The notes beneath the pieces were generated by a model. It ran no database searches, had not been told where the DNA came from, and was given only the letters and a program-made list of their open reading frames with translations. A DNA stretch of 38,848 nucleotides from a bacterium. GTDB lineage: Bacteria; Patescibacteriota; Minisyncoccia; Minisyncoccales; JAGGXC01. The stretch covers positions 1 through 38,848 of the forward strand of contig JAGGWD010000001.1 of NCBI GenBank assembly GCA_021157625.1, given 5' to 3'. The position numbers and the translations under genes are program-made. Numbering within the stretch: the first letter of the stretch is position 1; the number at the start of each line of letters is the position of its first letter. Positions 30,706 to 38,139 of the stretch are shown here, piece after piece.

Positions 30706-32274
30706 TTAGAGCAATTCAAAAGCTCTATATAACTCTTTGGGAACTCTACTCTCAAGAAGGATTACATCCTCCCTTCCATTGAAACTCTTGAGTTTTTTAA
30801 AGATATCTTGAGATCTTTCCAAGAACAAAATTCTTTTTTCTTGCATCCCCTTTTCTATTGCTCCCCTTTTAATTGAATCAAAATAATCTTTGGTAGTAAT
30901 GATTGCAAGATCACAGACATTAGCTATCTCCTCCCCTATTCTTTTATGAACTGCATCAGCTTCTGGTCCTAATTCTATCAAACATGGCATAACGATTGCT
31001 TTCTTTCCCTTCCACACTTTGAGATAATCAAGATGAGCAAGCACTCCATCAGGATTTGCAGAGTAAGTAGCATCAACAATATTAAATCCTTTTATTTTAA
31101 TCAATTCCATTCCTCGCTTAAGTGGTTTAATCTTTCTACATGCCATGGATATTTCCTCCAAACTCATTCCCATTTCTTGAGCAACCAGAATTGCCATCAA
31201 AATATTATCTATCCAGTGTTTTCCTAATAGGTTAATTTTGAATTTTGATTGAGAGCTTTTTGTTAAAACTTTAAAAGAAATAAAATCTTTACCTACTTCA
31301 ATATCTTCTGCCCAAATATCTCTATTAGTCATTTTTTTGGAAATCTTTGTTTTCTCAAAAAGATCTCGACAATATTGATTATTTCCATTAAAAACTGCTA
31401 GCCCATCAGGGGGAAGACTTTCAATCAGTTCATATTTTGTCTTTATGATACTCTCAAGCGAACCAAAAGTGGCCAAATGCTGTTGATTTATACCTGTTAA
31501 AATCCCAATTTTTGGTTTTGCAATATCGGTCAAAAGTTTAATGCCCCCTTGATTATAAGCCCCCATTTCACAAACAAAAATTTGGTGACTCTTTGATAAA
31601 TCATTAAGTATGCACTGAGAAATACCTACTTCAGAATTTTGATGCTCTTTAGTTCTCAGTACTCTAAATTTCTCCGATAAAATATCAGCAAGAAACTCCT
31701 TGGTAGATGTTTTACCGTAACTTCCAGTTATTCCAACCACTATCAGATCCTTGAATTTATTTCTTTTATCTGTGGCTTTTGCAATAATTTTTTTTCTCCA
31801 AGAAATAGCAATAGGTTCTACACTCAATACTAATCCAGAAACAAATAAAGGAGCTAGAAGATCTAGAGTTATTAGGCAATGATAGAAGAATCTTTGAGCA
31901 ATTGGTGAAAGGACTAGTAAACTTCCAAAAACAATCTCAAAAATAATTCCTACACACAATATCAAGAAGGTTTTTTTGGTAATCACAGGCATCAGGAGTT
32001 TTTTTCTGAATAAGGCAAAAAAAACAAAAAGGGCTTCTCCAAAAAATACAATTACAGTTAAATAAGAAAATAAAATAGTTCTGAAAAAAAGCCCAATTAA
32101 AACAAACAATTTAAGAAAAACAATTTTTGTTCTAATCAATTTTTTACCCTTCTCTGTATGAAAATGTGCCTTAAATCTTCCTATATGATATTCTTTTAAT
32201 TGCCAAAGCCAAACCCACAAAAATAACTTTTTTGTAAAAACAATCATCCATAAAATAAGAGCTACGATTTGCAT
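30706..32274 (-). CDS. murF: MurF-type Mur ligase with N-terminal membrane domain
   Basis: The 522-residue protein joins about 160 hydrophobic residues with roughly four or five transmembrane helices (clusters about 5-25, 50-90, 102-125 and 135-152) to a Mur ligase core. The ATP loop is GITGSYGKTSTKEFL (181-195), followed by EHQNSEVGI, CEMGAYNQGGIKLL, GINQQHLATFG and DATYSANPDGV, all typical of MurF. MurF adds D-Ala-D-Ala to UDP-MurNAc-tripeptide. The usual uridine-binding N-terminal domain is replaced by the membrane part, so the substrate could be membrane-associated or differ from the classic one. It follows the alpha/beta hydrolase by 5 bp on the same strand. Confidence 0.82.
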   Translation of the reverse strand: MQIVALILWMIVFTKKLFLWVWLWQLKEYHIGRFKAHFHTEKGKKLIRTKIVFLKLFVLIGLFFRTILFSYLTVIVFFGEALFVFFALFRKKLLMPVITKKTFLILCVGIIFEIVFGSLLVLSPIAQRFFYHCLITLDLLAPLFVSGLVLSVEPIAISWRKKIIAKATDKRNKFKDLIVVGITGSYGKTSTKEFLADILSEKFRVLRTKEHQNSEVGISQCILNDLSKSHQIFVCEMGAYNQGGIKLLTDIAKPKIGILTGINQQHLATFGSLESIIKTKYELIESLPPDGLAVFNGNNQYCRDLFEKTKISKKMTNRDIWAEDIEVGKDFISFKVLTKSSQSKFKINLLGKHWIDNILMAILVAQEMGMSLEEISMACRKIKPLKRGMELIKIKGFNIVDATYSANPDGVLAHLDYLKVWKGKKAIVMPCLIELGPEADAVHKRIGEEIANVCDLAIITTKDYFDSIKRGAIEKGMQEKRILFLERSQDIFKKLKSFNGREDVILLESRVPKELYRAFELL

Positions 32275-32279
32275 ATTTT

Positions 32280-32975
32280 TTATTCCTCAATAAAATTTAT
32301 AATCTTTTGAGACAGGAGATCGGGACATTCCAGGTAGGGAGCATGTCCGATATTCTTCAAAACTTCCAGCCTAGAGTTTTTTATTTTTTCATTTATCAAA
32401 TAAGCATCAAAAATAGGAGTAATCTTGTCTTTGTCTCCCCATATGATTAAAGTTTTGGTCTTTATCTGAGAAAGACAAGGTCTAAGATCTTCTTTAACGA
32501 CTTCTTTTAGGGTTTCTTTCATAACTCCTTTTGCTTGAAGATAGTCTGGGTTTCTTACAACAAATTTATAAAAAAATCTACGCAGGGTATTATAGTATGG
32601 TAAAAAAGAAAATTTTTTAAAAAAGGGGACAAAGCAAGAAAGAAGCTTCTTTTTTGGTTTTATACCTGCCGCAGAAACCAATATCAATCCTTTTAACCTT
32701 TCTGGAAATTTTTGAGCAAATTTTATAGAAATCCTTCCTCCAAACGAATGTCCTAGCAAAAAAAATTTTTCTTTATCTTTAGAAAACTCCCAGAACCAAT
32801 CAACATAATCTTTAAGAGACCATGGCTTTTTGAGTTTCTTTCCTTCTCCCAAACCAGGAATTGCAGGAATAATTACTTCTATTCCTTTGTCTTCGAGTTT
32901 CTCTTTTACTTGCTTCCATTTCTCTCTTGAACTTCCCCACCCATGGAGAATAATAATCGTTTGACAATCTTGCAT
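32280..32975 (-). CDS. Alpha/beta hydrolase
   Basis: The 231-residue protein has the lid-bearing alpha/beta hydrolase fold. HGWGSSREKW (11-20) forms the oxyanion loop, GHSFGGRIS carries the nucleophile Ser77, IIWGDKDKITP the acid and NIGHAPYLE the His. Substrate is not predictable; carboxylesterase or related activity is likely. It is cotranscribed with murF. The minus-strand TATAAA at 32982-32987 ends 6 bases before the ATG, so the mRNA may be leaderless, and it overlaps the -10 of the divergent 33008 gene. Confidence 0.85.
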   Translation of the reverse strand: MQDCQTIIILHGWGSSREKWKQVKEKLEDKGIEVIIPAIPGLGEGKKLKKPWSLKDYVDWFWEFSKDKEKFFLLGHSFGGRISIKFAQKFPERLKGLILVSAAGIKPKKKLLSCFVPFFKKFSFLPYYNTLRRFFYKFVVRNPDYLQAKGVMKETLKEVVKEDLRPCLSQIKTKTLIIWGDKDKITPIFDAYLINEKIKNSRLEVLKNIGHAPYLECPDLLSQKIINFIEE

Positions 32976-32989
32976 AATTGTTTTATAAT
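32961..32989 (+). promoter_or_regulatory. Perfect consensus promoter of the 33008 gene
   Basis: TTGACA (32961-32966), exactly 17 bases and TATAAT (32984-32989). Transcription should start near 32996, at the ATGGAGGGAT ribosome site. It overlaps the start of the divergent hydrolase gene. Confidence 0.92.
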
Positions 32990-33007
32990 CTAAAATGGAG
33001 GGATAAA

Positions 33008-33334
33008 TTGAAAAGAAAAAAATATTTGGAGAGAAAAATCGAAATTTTTATAGAGTTGCTGAGGCCCGATCTAGATCCAGAAGTTGTGGAAAGATGTGCG
33101 CATGAGTGTGCTAGATTAACTCGCTTCATTCTTCTGATTGGTTTATTGTTCTCAATAGGATCTATAGCATATGGAACGTTTATAATGAAATTCTTTTTCC
33201 CAAACAACATTCCGTTCCAAAGCATAATGCTATTGAATCTTCCTTGGTTGATAGGCTTTATCCTCGGCCCAGCAATCTATAAAATTTTCCTGCCCAAGTA
33301 TAAAGAAATATATAACAAATATTTTATGCGCTGA
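33008..33334 (+). CDS. Small membrane protein, TTG start
   Basis: The start is TTG at 33008, a few bases after GGAGGGAT; an earlier in-frame start at 32978 would lie within the -10 region and is rejected. The 108-residue product has a basic N-terminus (MKRKKYLERKIEIF), a segment with two cysteines (ERCAHECARL), and two transmembrane helices (about 39-60 and 73-93), ending in a Lys/Tyr-rich tail. No family is recognised. Perfect promoter, strong terminator, no partner gene. Confidence 0.7.
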   Translation: MKRKKYLERKIEIFIELLRPDLDPEVVERCAHECARLTRFILLIGLLFSIGSIAYGTFIMKFFFPNNIPFQSIMLLNLPWLIGFILGPAIYKIFLPKYKEIYNKYFMR

Positions 33335-33360
33335 GAGTATTATCAGCGCTTTCTTTTTTT
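33328..33360 (+). terminator. Intrinsic terminator of the 33008 gene
   Basis: GCGCTGA and TCAGCGC pair around an 8-base loop and are followed by TTTCTTTTTTT. The stem includes the gene's own stop codon and the stop region of the convergent serS. Confidence 0.93.
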
Positions 33361-34617
33361 AATTACACTAAAGTTCAAATATTTTCTAAGAACAGATGGT
33401 ACTTTAATACTTCCATCTTTTTGCTGATAATTCTCAATGATAGCAATAAGCGTTCTTCCAATAGCAAATGCCGTTCCGTTGAGAGTATGAACAAATTTAA
33501 GTTTATTGGATTTTTTGTCTTTATAACGGATATTTAAACGGCGCGCCTGAAAATCAGTACAGTTAGAAGTCGAATGAGTTTCTCTCCAACGGCCCTGTGA
33601 TGGCATCCAGGCCTCGATATCGTATTTTGCTGCTGCAGGATCACCTAGATCTCCGGTACAAATCTCAACCACTCTATAGGGAATCTTCAAAAGTTTCATC
33701 AATCTTTCTTCCAAACTCAGAAAGAATTGATGTTCGTAAACAGATTTCTCAGGATGAGCAAAACTAAACATCTCTACTCCATCAAATTGATGAACCCTAA
33801 AAATACCCCACGTCTCCCTTCCATAAGACCCTGCTTCTCTTCTAAACCATGTAGAGAAACCTACATATCTTATAGGTAACTGTTTTTCTTCAAAAATCTC
33901 TCCTGCGTGCATAGCGCCTATAATTTGCTCTGTTGTTCCTGCTAAATACAAATTATCTTTCTCAATATAATAAATCTCATCCCTACCTCTTTCTACATAT
34001 CCCATTCCTCTCATCATTTCAGGTTTTATCATTACAGGAGTAACAAGAGGTATGAAACCTTCTTGGATCAATTGATCAAAAGCAAAATTAATTAATGCGA
34101 ATTCTAAAAGAACTGCCTCTTTTTTAAGAAAACCAAACCGGGTCCCCGCTACCTTTGCTGCTCTTTTTATATCTATCAAATCAAGTTCTTGCGCTAACTC
34201 CAAATAATCACGGGGAGGAAAATTGAATTCGGGTTTTTTCCCAACCTCTCTCAATACAACGTTCTCTGATTCATCTTTCCCTACAGGAACACTTTCCAGC
34301 GGCAAATTAGGAACCTGTAATAATAACTCATTTAGTTCTTTATCAATTTTATTAAATTTTTCTTTAAGAGCATCTTCTTTTTTATCGATCTTTTTCATTT
34401 CAGAAATAATTTTCTTTTTTTCTTGCTGAGATTTAACGGAAGCAATGATTTTGCTTGCTTTATTCTTTTCTGCACGGAGTTTTTCTAATTCTGTGAGCAT
34501 TTCTCTTCGTTTCTTGTCTAACTCAATAATTCGATCAATATCAACTTCCACACCTTTATTACGACACCCTTTTTTAACTAATTCTTTATTTTCTCGAATA
34601 AATTTAATGTCAAGCAT
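33343..34617 (-). CDS. serS: Seryl-tRNA synthetase
   Basis: The 424-residue class II synthetase has the N-terminal antiparallel coiled-coil arm (about 28-110, Lys/Glu rich) that recognises the long variable arm of tRNA-Ser. The catalytic core has the motif 2 region FRREAGSYGRETWGIFRVHQF and motif 3 TAFAIGRTLIAIIEN; TSNCTDFQARRLNIRY is the family's serine-binding segment. Length is normal. It starts one base after the lysS stop, so the two synthetase genes form one transcript with lysS first in position but serS read after it. No Shine-Dalgarno. Confidence 0.97.
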   Translation of the reverse strand: MLDIKFIRENKELVKKGCRNKGVEVDIDRIIELDKKRREMLTELEKLRAEKNKASKIIASVKSQQEKKKIISEMKKIDKKEDALKEKFNKIDKELNELLLQVPNLPLESVPVGKDESENVVLREVGKKPEFNFPPRDYLELAQELDLIDIKRAAKVAGTRFGFLKKEAVLLEFALINFAFDQLIQEGFIPLVTPVMIKPEMMRGMGYVERGRDEIYYIEKDNLYLAGTTEQIIGAMHAGEIFEEKQLPIRYVGFSTWFRREAGSYGRETWGIFRVHQFDGVEMFSFAHPEKSVYEHQFFLSLEERLMKLLKIPYRVVEICTGDLGDPAAAKYDIEAWMPSQGRWRETHSTSNCTDFQARRLNIRYKDKKSNKLKFVHTLNGTAFAIGRTLIAIIENYQQKDGSIKVPSVLRKYLNFSVIKKRKR

Positions 34618-34618
34618 A

Positions 34619-36082
34619 TTATTTTTTGGGACGCATTGTAGGAAACAAAATTATTTCTCGCAAGCTATAAGCATCTGTCAACAAAGCTACTAATCTATCG
34701 ATTCCCATTCCAAAACCAGCACATGGAGGCATTCCGTACTCTAATGCCTCAATGAAATCTTCATCCATTCTCTGAGCTTCTTTAAATCCTTGCTTATACA
34801 TCTTTTCTTGTTCTTCAAAGCGTTTTCTCTGTTCAATAGGATCATTTAACTCTGAAAATGCATTAACAAGTTCCCATCCTCCTACAATTACTTGGAAATT
34901 AGCTAATTTTTTAGGATTGCTCTCTAGTTGCTTGGCTAAAGGAAATGCTCCTATTGGATGATGAATCACAAAGGTGGGATTTATAATATCATTTCTGCAG
35001 ACTTTTTTGTAAATTTTATCAGCAATCTCTGCTTTTCCTTCTCCTTTTTCAATCTTTATTCCTAATTTCTCTGCTTCCTTTTTTAGAGCCTCAATATGAA
35101 TCTCATCAATGTTTATCTTGGTTTTCTTTCTCAAAAGATGAGAAAACTCTATTCTTGGCCAAGGAGGAGTAAAGTCAATAACTTTGTTCTGATATTTAAT
35201 CTTGAGGGACTTCTTCACCTTCTTGACTATTGTCTTGAACATCTCTTCTGTAAACTTCATCAATTCTTTGTAATCAATGTAGGCCCAATAAAACTCGAGC
35301 ATAGTAAAGTCAGGATTATGAAACCTATCAATTCCTTCATTTCTAAAACATTTTCCAATCTCATAAATCTTTCCAAATCCTCCCACTATTAATCTTTTCA
35401 AATAGAGCTCCAATGAAATCCTCAAATATAAATCAATATCTAAAGCGTTGAGATGAGTCTTAAATGGCTGTGCTTTTGCTCCCCCATAGATTGGCTGCAG
35501 GATAGGAGTTTCTACTTCCAAAAATCCATTTTTCTCAAGAAATCTTCTAATCTCTCTTATAATCTGGGACCGTTTCTCAAACCTCTTTTTAACTTCAGGA
35601 TTGAATATCAAATCGAGGTATCTTTTTCTATATCTTTCTTCCACATCTTTTAATCCGTGCCATTTTTCTGGCAAAGGCAAGAGACTCTTTGTAAGCATTC
35701 TAAAATCGGATACCTGAATTGTCTTTTCTCCTCTCTTTGTCTTGAAAAGAAATCCTTTTACTTCAATAAAATCTCCTATATCAAAATTATTAAGAAAAAA
35801 CTTATATGCTTTTTGGCCTAATACATCCTTTCTAAAATAAGCCTGAATTTTTCCTGTCTCATCTCCAAAATGAATAAAAGTAGATCCTCCATGTTCTCGG
35901 ATAGAGTATATTCTTCCTGCCAGGATTATTTCTTCTTTCTTTCTAGCTAACTTCTTAAAATCTCGACACGCCTTCTTTATCAAATGAGTTCTCTTACTTT
36001 TAGAAGGATATGGATTTATCCTCAAATCTTTAAGCCTCTTTAGCTTTTTTAATCTATTTTCTCTGATATTTGAAAGTGACAT
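34619..36082 (-). CDS. lysS: Lysyl-tRNA synthetase, class II
   Basis: The 487-residue protein has an N-terminal OB-fold anticodon domain (about 50-150; GRIYSIREHGGSTFIHFGD) and a class II core with RYLDLIFNPEVKKRF, motif 2 KCFRNEGIDRFHNPDFTMLE and motif 3 GFGMGIDRLVALLTD. It charges the tRNA-Lys encoded at 9177. It is upstream of serS in the same operon. The leader is A-rich (AAAATAAAAGAAT before the ATG) with no Shine-Dalgarno. Confidence 0.97.
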   Translation of the reverse strand: MSLSNIRENRLKKLKRLKDLRINPYPSKSKRTHLIKKACRDFKKLARKKEEIILAGRIYSIREHGGSTFIHFGDETGKIQAYFRKDVLGQKAYKFFLNNFDIGDFIEVKGFLFKTKRGEKTIQVSDFRMLTKSLLPLPEKWHGLKDVEERYRKRYLDLIFNPEVKKRFEKRSQIIREIRRFLEKNGFLEVETPILQPIYGGAKAQPFKTHLNALDIDLYLRISLELYLKRLIVGGFGKIYEIGKCFRNEGIDRFHNPDFTMLEFYWAYIDYKELMKFTEEMFKTIVKKVKKSLKIKYQNKVIDFTPPWPRIEFSHLLRKKTKINIDEIHIEALKKEAEKLGIKIEKGEGKAEIADKIYKKVCRNDIINPTFVIHHPIGAFPLAKQLESNPKKLANFQVIVGGWELVNAFSELNDPIEQRKRFEEQEKMYKQGFKEAQRMDEDFIEALEYGMPPCAGFGMGIDRLVALLTDAYSLREIILFPTMRPKK

Positions 36083-36104
36083 ATTCTTTTATTTTACTTT
36101 ATTT

Positions 36105-36144
36105 AAAAGAAGAGTTCAACACAGCCAATATTGGCTGTGTTGAA
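36105..36144 (-). terminator. 30-bp perfect palindrome, terminator of the MscS-like gene
   Basis: TTCAACACAGCCAAT and ATTGGCTGTGTTGAA are joined without spacer (36115-36144). On the minus strand the stem is followed by CTCTTCTTTT, so it probably ends the channel gene and insulates lysS. Its perfect symmetry also allows a dimeric-protein binding site. Confidence 0.7.
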
Positions 36145-36202
36145 GAATTCAAAACCCAACGACTTAAAGTAAAGGGGAGTCTTGTCTTGTTTTCTCTTTT
36201 TT

Positions 36203-36883
36203 CTATTCCTTCATCTTATTCTTTAAATCCTGTAATATCTCAGCAGCTACATCTTTTCCTCCCAAACCAAATGCAAGACCTCCAGCGATAACAAGAAAAG
36301 CAACAAATCCTGTAAAGAGAGTCATGATTATCTCTTCGGCTACTTTTAGCTGGACAAGAATGGCCACAATTGCCATTATCCAAATCGCCCATCTGACTAT
36401 CTTCTCTATAAAGTTAGAATATTTTATCTGCATTCCTTCAACGGCTGCTCTGATCACTTTTGGAAGATATTCAGCAACAATTACTGCAACTACAAAAATT
36501 GCTGCTGCTGCTACTACATTCGGAAGCCAACCAACGAAATCAGAGAAAAATTCAGGATAATATGGTCCTAATAAAATCTTGGCTGCAGCAGTCAAGAAAA
36601 CGATAAATAATACCCATTTAACAAGCGCTCCTATAAAACCTGAAGGGCTTACCTTCCATTTAGCCTTTGCCAAAGCTTCTTTCCATGCTCCACCTTCAAA
36701 CAATTTATCAAATTTTACTCGCTTGAGAATCTCGGCAACCAGCTTTCCAATAGCAAGCGCCACAAACCATCCAACAATAATTACTATAATTGATCCAATC
36801 AATTCAGGAACAAAATTTCGGAAACTCACCCATAACCCCTTTAAACTATTCAAAATAATTGTAGCCCAGTTTTCTACTGTCAT
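36203..36883 (-). CDS. MscS-like small-conductance channel protein
   Basis: The 226-residue protein has about five transmembrane helices (clusters about 26-50, 85-105, 120-142, 160-182 and 188-210). FVPELIGSIIVIIVGWFVA and FLVIAGGLAFGLGGKDVAAE match the conserved-TM-helix/MscS family, the last being the Gly/Ala-rich pore helix. It lacks the large cytoplasmic beta domain of E. coli MscS, as do related minimal proteins in CPR and cyanobacteria. It likely acts in turgor release, but channel activity is inferred. An extended -10 (TGTTATAAT) lies about 57 bases upstream. Confidence 0.78.
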   Translation of the reverse strand: MTVENWATIILNSLKGLWVSFRNFVPELIGSIIVIIVGWFVALAIGKLVAEILKRVKFDKLFEGGAWKEALAKAKWKVSPSGFIGALVKWVLFIVFLTAAAKILLGPYYPEFFSDFVGWLPNVVAAAAIFVVAVIVAEYLPKVIRAAVEGMQIKYSNFIEKIVRWAIWIMAIVAILVQLKVAEEIIMTLFTGFVAFLVIAGGLAFGLGGKDVAAEILQDLKNKMKE

Positions 36884-36939
36884 TTTTAATACTCTGAATT
36901 TAAATTAATTTTCGACCTTTAGTTTGATTGATTAAATAT

Positions 36940-36948
36940 ATTATAACA
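36940..36948 (-). promoter_or_regulatory. Extended -10 of the MscS-like gene
   Basis: On the minus strand TGTTATAAT. No good -35 at the right distance; an 11-bp inverted repeat (36949-36972) occupies that position. Confidence 0.5.
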
Positions 36949-36972
36949 CTTATTAAATTTCAATTTAATAAG
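36949..36972. repeat. AT-rich inverted repeat upstream of the MscS-like gene
   Basis: CTTATTAAATT, two bases, AATTTAATAAG: a perfect 11-bp inverted repeat adjoining the extended -10 and covering the -35 region. It could be an operator, or a weak terminator of the pilin gene that ends at 36998. Confidence 0.5.
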
Positions 36973-36997
36973 GTAAATAATTTTTCTGTGGATAATT

Positions 36998-37648
36998 TTA
37001 CTCCACCAACATTATTGAATAATCAAACTCTTGAGACCAATCTCGGCATTGTCCATTCTGATATTCTGCCACTGTACATATACCATCAGGTCCTGGATCA
37101 CCACACACTGCTCGAGAAAGCTTGATAGTAGAAGGAAGGGGCATTCCTTCTTCCGGCAAATCTGCAGGAACATATGCTTCAAGATTGCTAACAGCGATTA
37201 CTGCAAAAGGTCTATCAACATTCCTACACGTGGGAGAAGATTCATCGCATATACAATAACCAGCTGTCTCATAGCGATAGTAAGCGTAAAAATAATTACC
37301 AGGACGAGGACCAAAAAAACTAAAACCTTCAACTCTTCTATTGATAGGATCTACAGGAACCTTTGGTAGATATTGAGAAAGATACTCCATAAATTCTTCA
37401 GGATCTTGATCACTTGTCTCCCATCCCCCATGACCGCAAGGACAAGTTCTTGTTGGATAATGTTGATTTTCTATCCAATAAAGCTGAAGCGCTTTGATAA
37501 TTTGATTTATTTCTTGAAGCCTTTTTGTATCACGCGCTTTTTCTCTTACCGATCTCATTGTTGTTAAAGTAAGAATGATAATTAAAACAGCAATAGTAAT
37601 TGCAACCAAAAGTTCAATAACAGTAAATGCTCTTTTTCGCGCACTCAT
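36998..37648 (-). CDS. Type IV pilin-like (prepilin) protein
   Basis: The 216-residue protein begins MSARKRAFTVIELLVAITIA: a short basic leader, the prepilin peptidase site and a hydrophobic assembly helix (to about residue 28). The residue before the cleavage point is Ala where Gly is standard. The alpha1 helix continues into the globular part ('TKRLQEINQIIKALQLYW' with ENQHYPT, a pseudopilin pattern). Eight or more cysteines (CPCGHGG, YCICDESSPTC, VCGDPGPDGIC, GQC) suggest disulfides in an extracellular domain. CPR cells commonly carry type IV pili used for host contact and DNA uptake; no assembly genes are in the window. An extended -10 TGTTATAAT lies at 37670-37678. Confidence 0.85.
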   Translation of the reverse strand: MSARKRAFTVIELLVAITIAVLIIILTLTTMRSVREKARDTKRLQEINQIIKALQLYWIENQHYPTRTCPCGHGGWETSDQDPEEFMEYLSQYLPKVPVDPINRRVEGFSFFGPRPGNYFYAYYRYETAGYCICDESSPTCRNVDRPFAVIAVSNLEAYVPADLPEEGMPLPSTIKLSRAVCGDPGPDGICTVAEYQNGQCRDWSQEFDYSIMLVE

Positions 37649-37669
37649 TATGTTAATCTTAATTACTTA

Positions 37670-37678
37670 ATTATAACA
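37670..37678 (-). promoter_or_regulatory. Extended -10 of the pilin gene
   Basis: On the minus strand TGTTATAAT, about 22 bases before the ATG; the -35 is weak (TTATTT at 17 bases). Confidence 0.55.
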
Positions 37679-37744
37679 GAAAAAGAATTAACAAATAAGA
37701 CTACATAAGTAAAATTCTTATTTTTGAGGCTCATTTTCACCAAA

Positions 37745-37770
37745 CAAAAAAACTCTGCTTTAAGCAGAGT
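37745..37770 (-). terminator. Intrinsic terminator after tRNA-Ala
   Basis: On the minus strand ACTCTGCT, TAA, AGCAGAGT is followed by seven Ts. It ends the 16S-tRNA-Ile-tRNA-Ala region; no 23S follows. Confidence 0.93.
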
Positions 37771-37779
37771 TGTTATTTG

Positions 37780-37853
37780 TGGACCCGAGCGGACTCGAAC
37801 CGCTGACCTCCTCATTGCAAATGAGGCGTTCTAGCCAACTGAACTACGGGCCC
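37780..37853 (-). tRNA. trnA: tRNA-Ala (anticodon TGC)
   Basis: On the minus strand the acceptor GGGCCCG pairs with CGGGTCC, giving the G3-U70 pair that identifies tRNA-Ala. The anticodon stem-loop is CCTCA-TTTGCAA-TGAGG and the T loop is TTCGAGT. CCA is not encoded. It lies 10 bases after tRNA-Ile. Confidence 0.96.
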
Positions 37854-37863
37854 GACTTATAAG

Positions 37864-37936
37864 TGGGCGTGGGAGGAATCGAACCTCCGACCTCTTCTTT
37901 ATCAGAGAAGCGCTCTAACCACTGAGCCACACGCCC
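37864..37936 (-). tRNA. trnI: tRNA-Ile (anticodon GAT)
   Basis: On the minus strand the acceptor GGGCGTG pairs with CACGCCC, the anticodon stem-loop is CTTCT-CTGATAA-AGAAG and the T loop is TTCGATT. CCA is not encoded. It is the first tRNA after 16S, the usual rRNA-spacer position. Confidence 0.96.
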
Positions 37937-37960
37937 AAGTTCTAATAACTTTATTTTAAT

Positions 37961-37995
37961 AAAAAATAAAAAACTCGTAAAGAGTTTTTATTTTT
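37961..37995 (-). terminator. Terminator-like hairpin between 16S and tRNA-Ile
   Basis: On the minus strand AAAAACTC, TTTAC, GAGTTTTT is followed by TATTTTTTATT. The stem is A/T rich but the T tract is long. It would uncouple 16S from the tRNAs. A possible promoter (TTTACG, 17 bases, TAAAAT) overlaps it and could drive the tRNAs. Confidence 0.5.
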
Positions 37996-38028
37996 GTGGA
38001 TATTTTTGAGTTGCTCCAAACCTATTAT

Positions 38029-38056
38029 CCTGAAGAAGGCTTACGCCCTCCTCAAG
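38029..38056 (-). other. GNRA-capped hairpin in the 16S-tRNA spacer
   Basis: In the RNA, CTTGAGGAGGGC and GCCTTCTTCAGG pair over 12 positions with G-U pairs, closed by a GUAA tetraloop (GNRA class). Part of a 200-base spacer that holds no ORF. Confidence 0.6.
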
Positions 38057-38087
38057 AGATCGATCTTTTGGGTGCTCGATCAATACC

Positions 38088-38124
38088 CTACAATTAAAGT
38101 TCGAATTCAAAACTTTAATTGTAG
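38088..38124 (-). other. 14-bp perfect hairpin just after the 16S 3' end
   Basis: CTACAATTAAAGTT and AACTTTAATTGTAG pair around a 9-base loop, starting about 15 bases beyond the expected mature 16S end. A local processing signal is plausible; normally 16S is released from a long stem formed with its upstream leader, which lies outside the window. Confidence 0.6.
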
Positions 38125-38139
38125 TCGACCAAAAAACTA

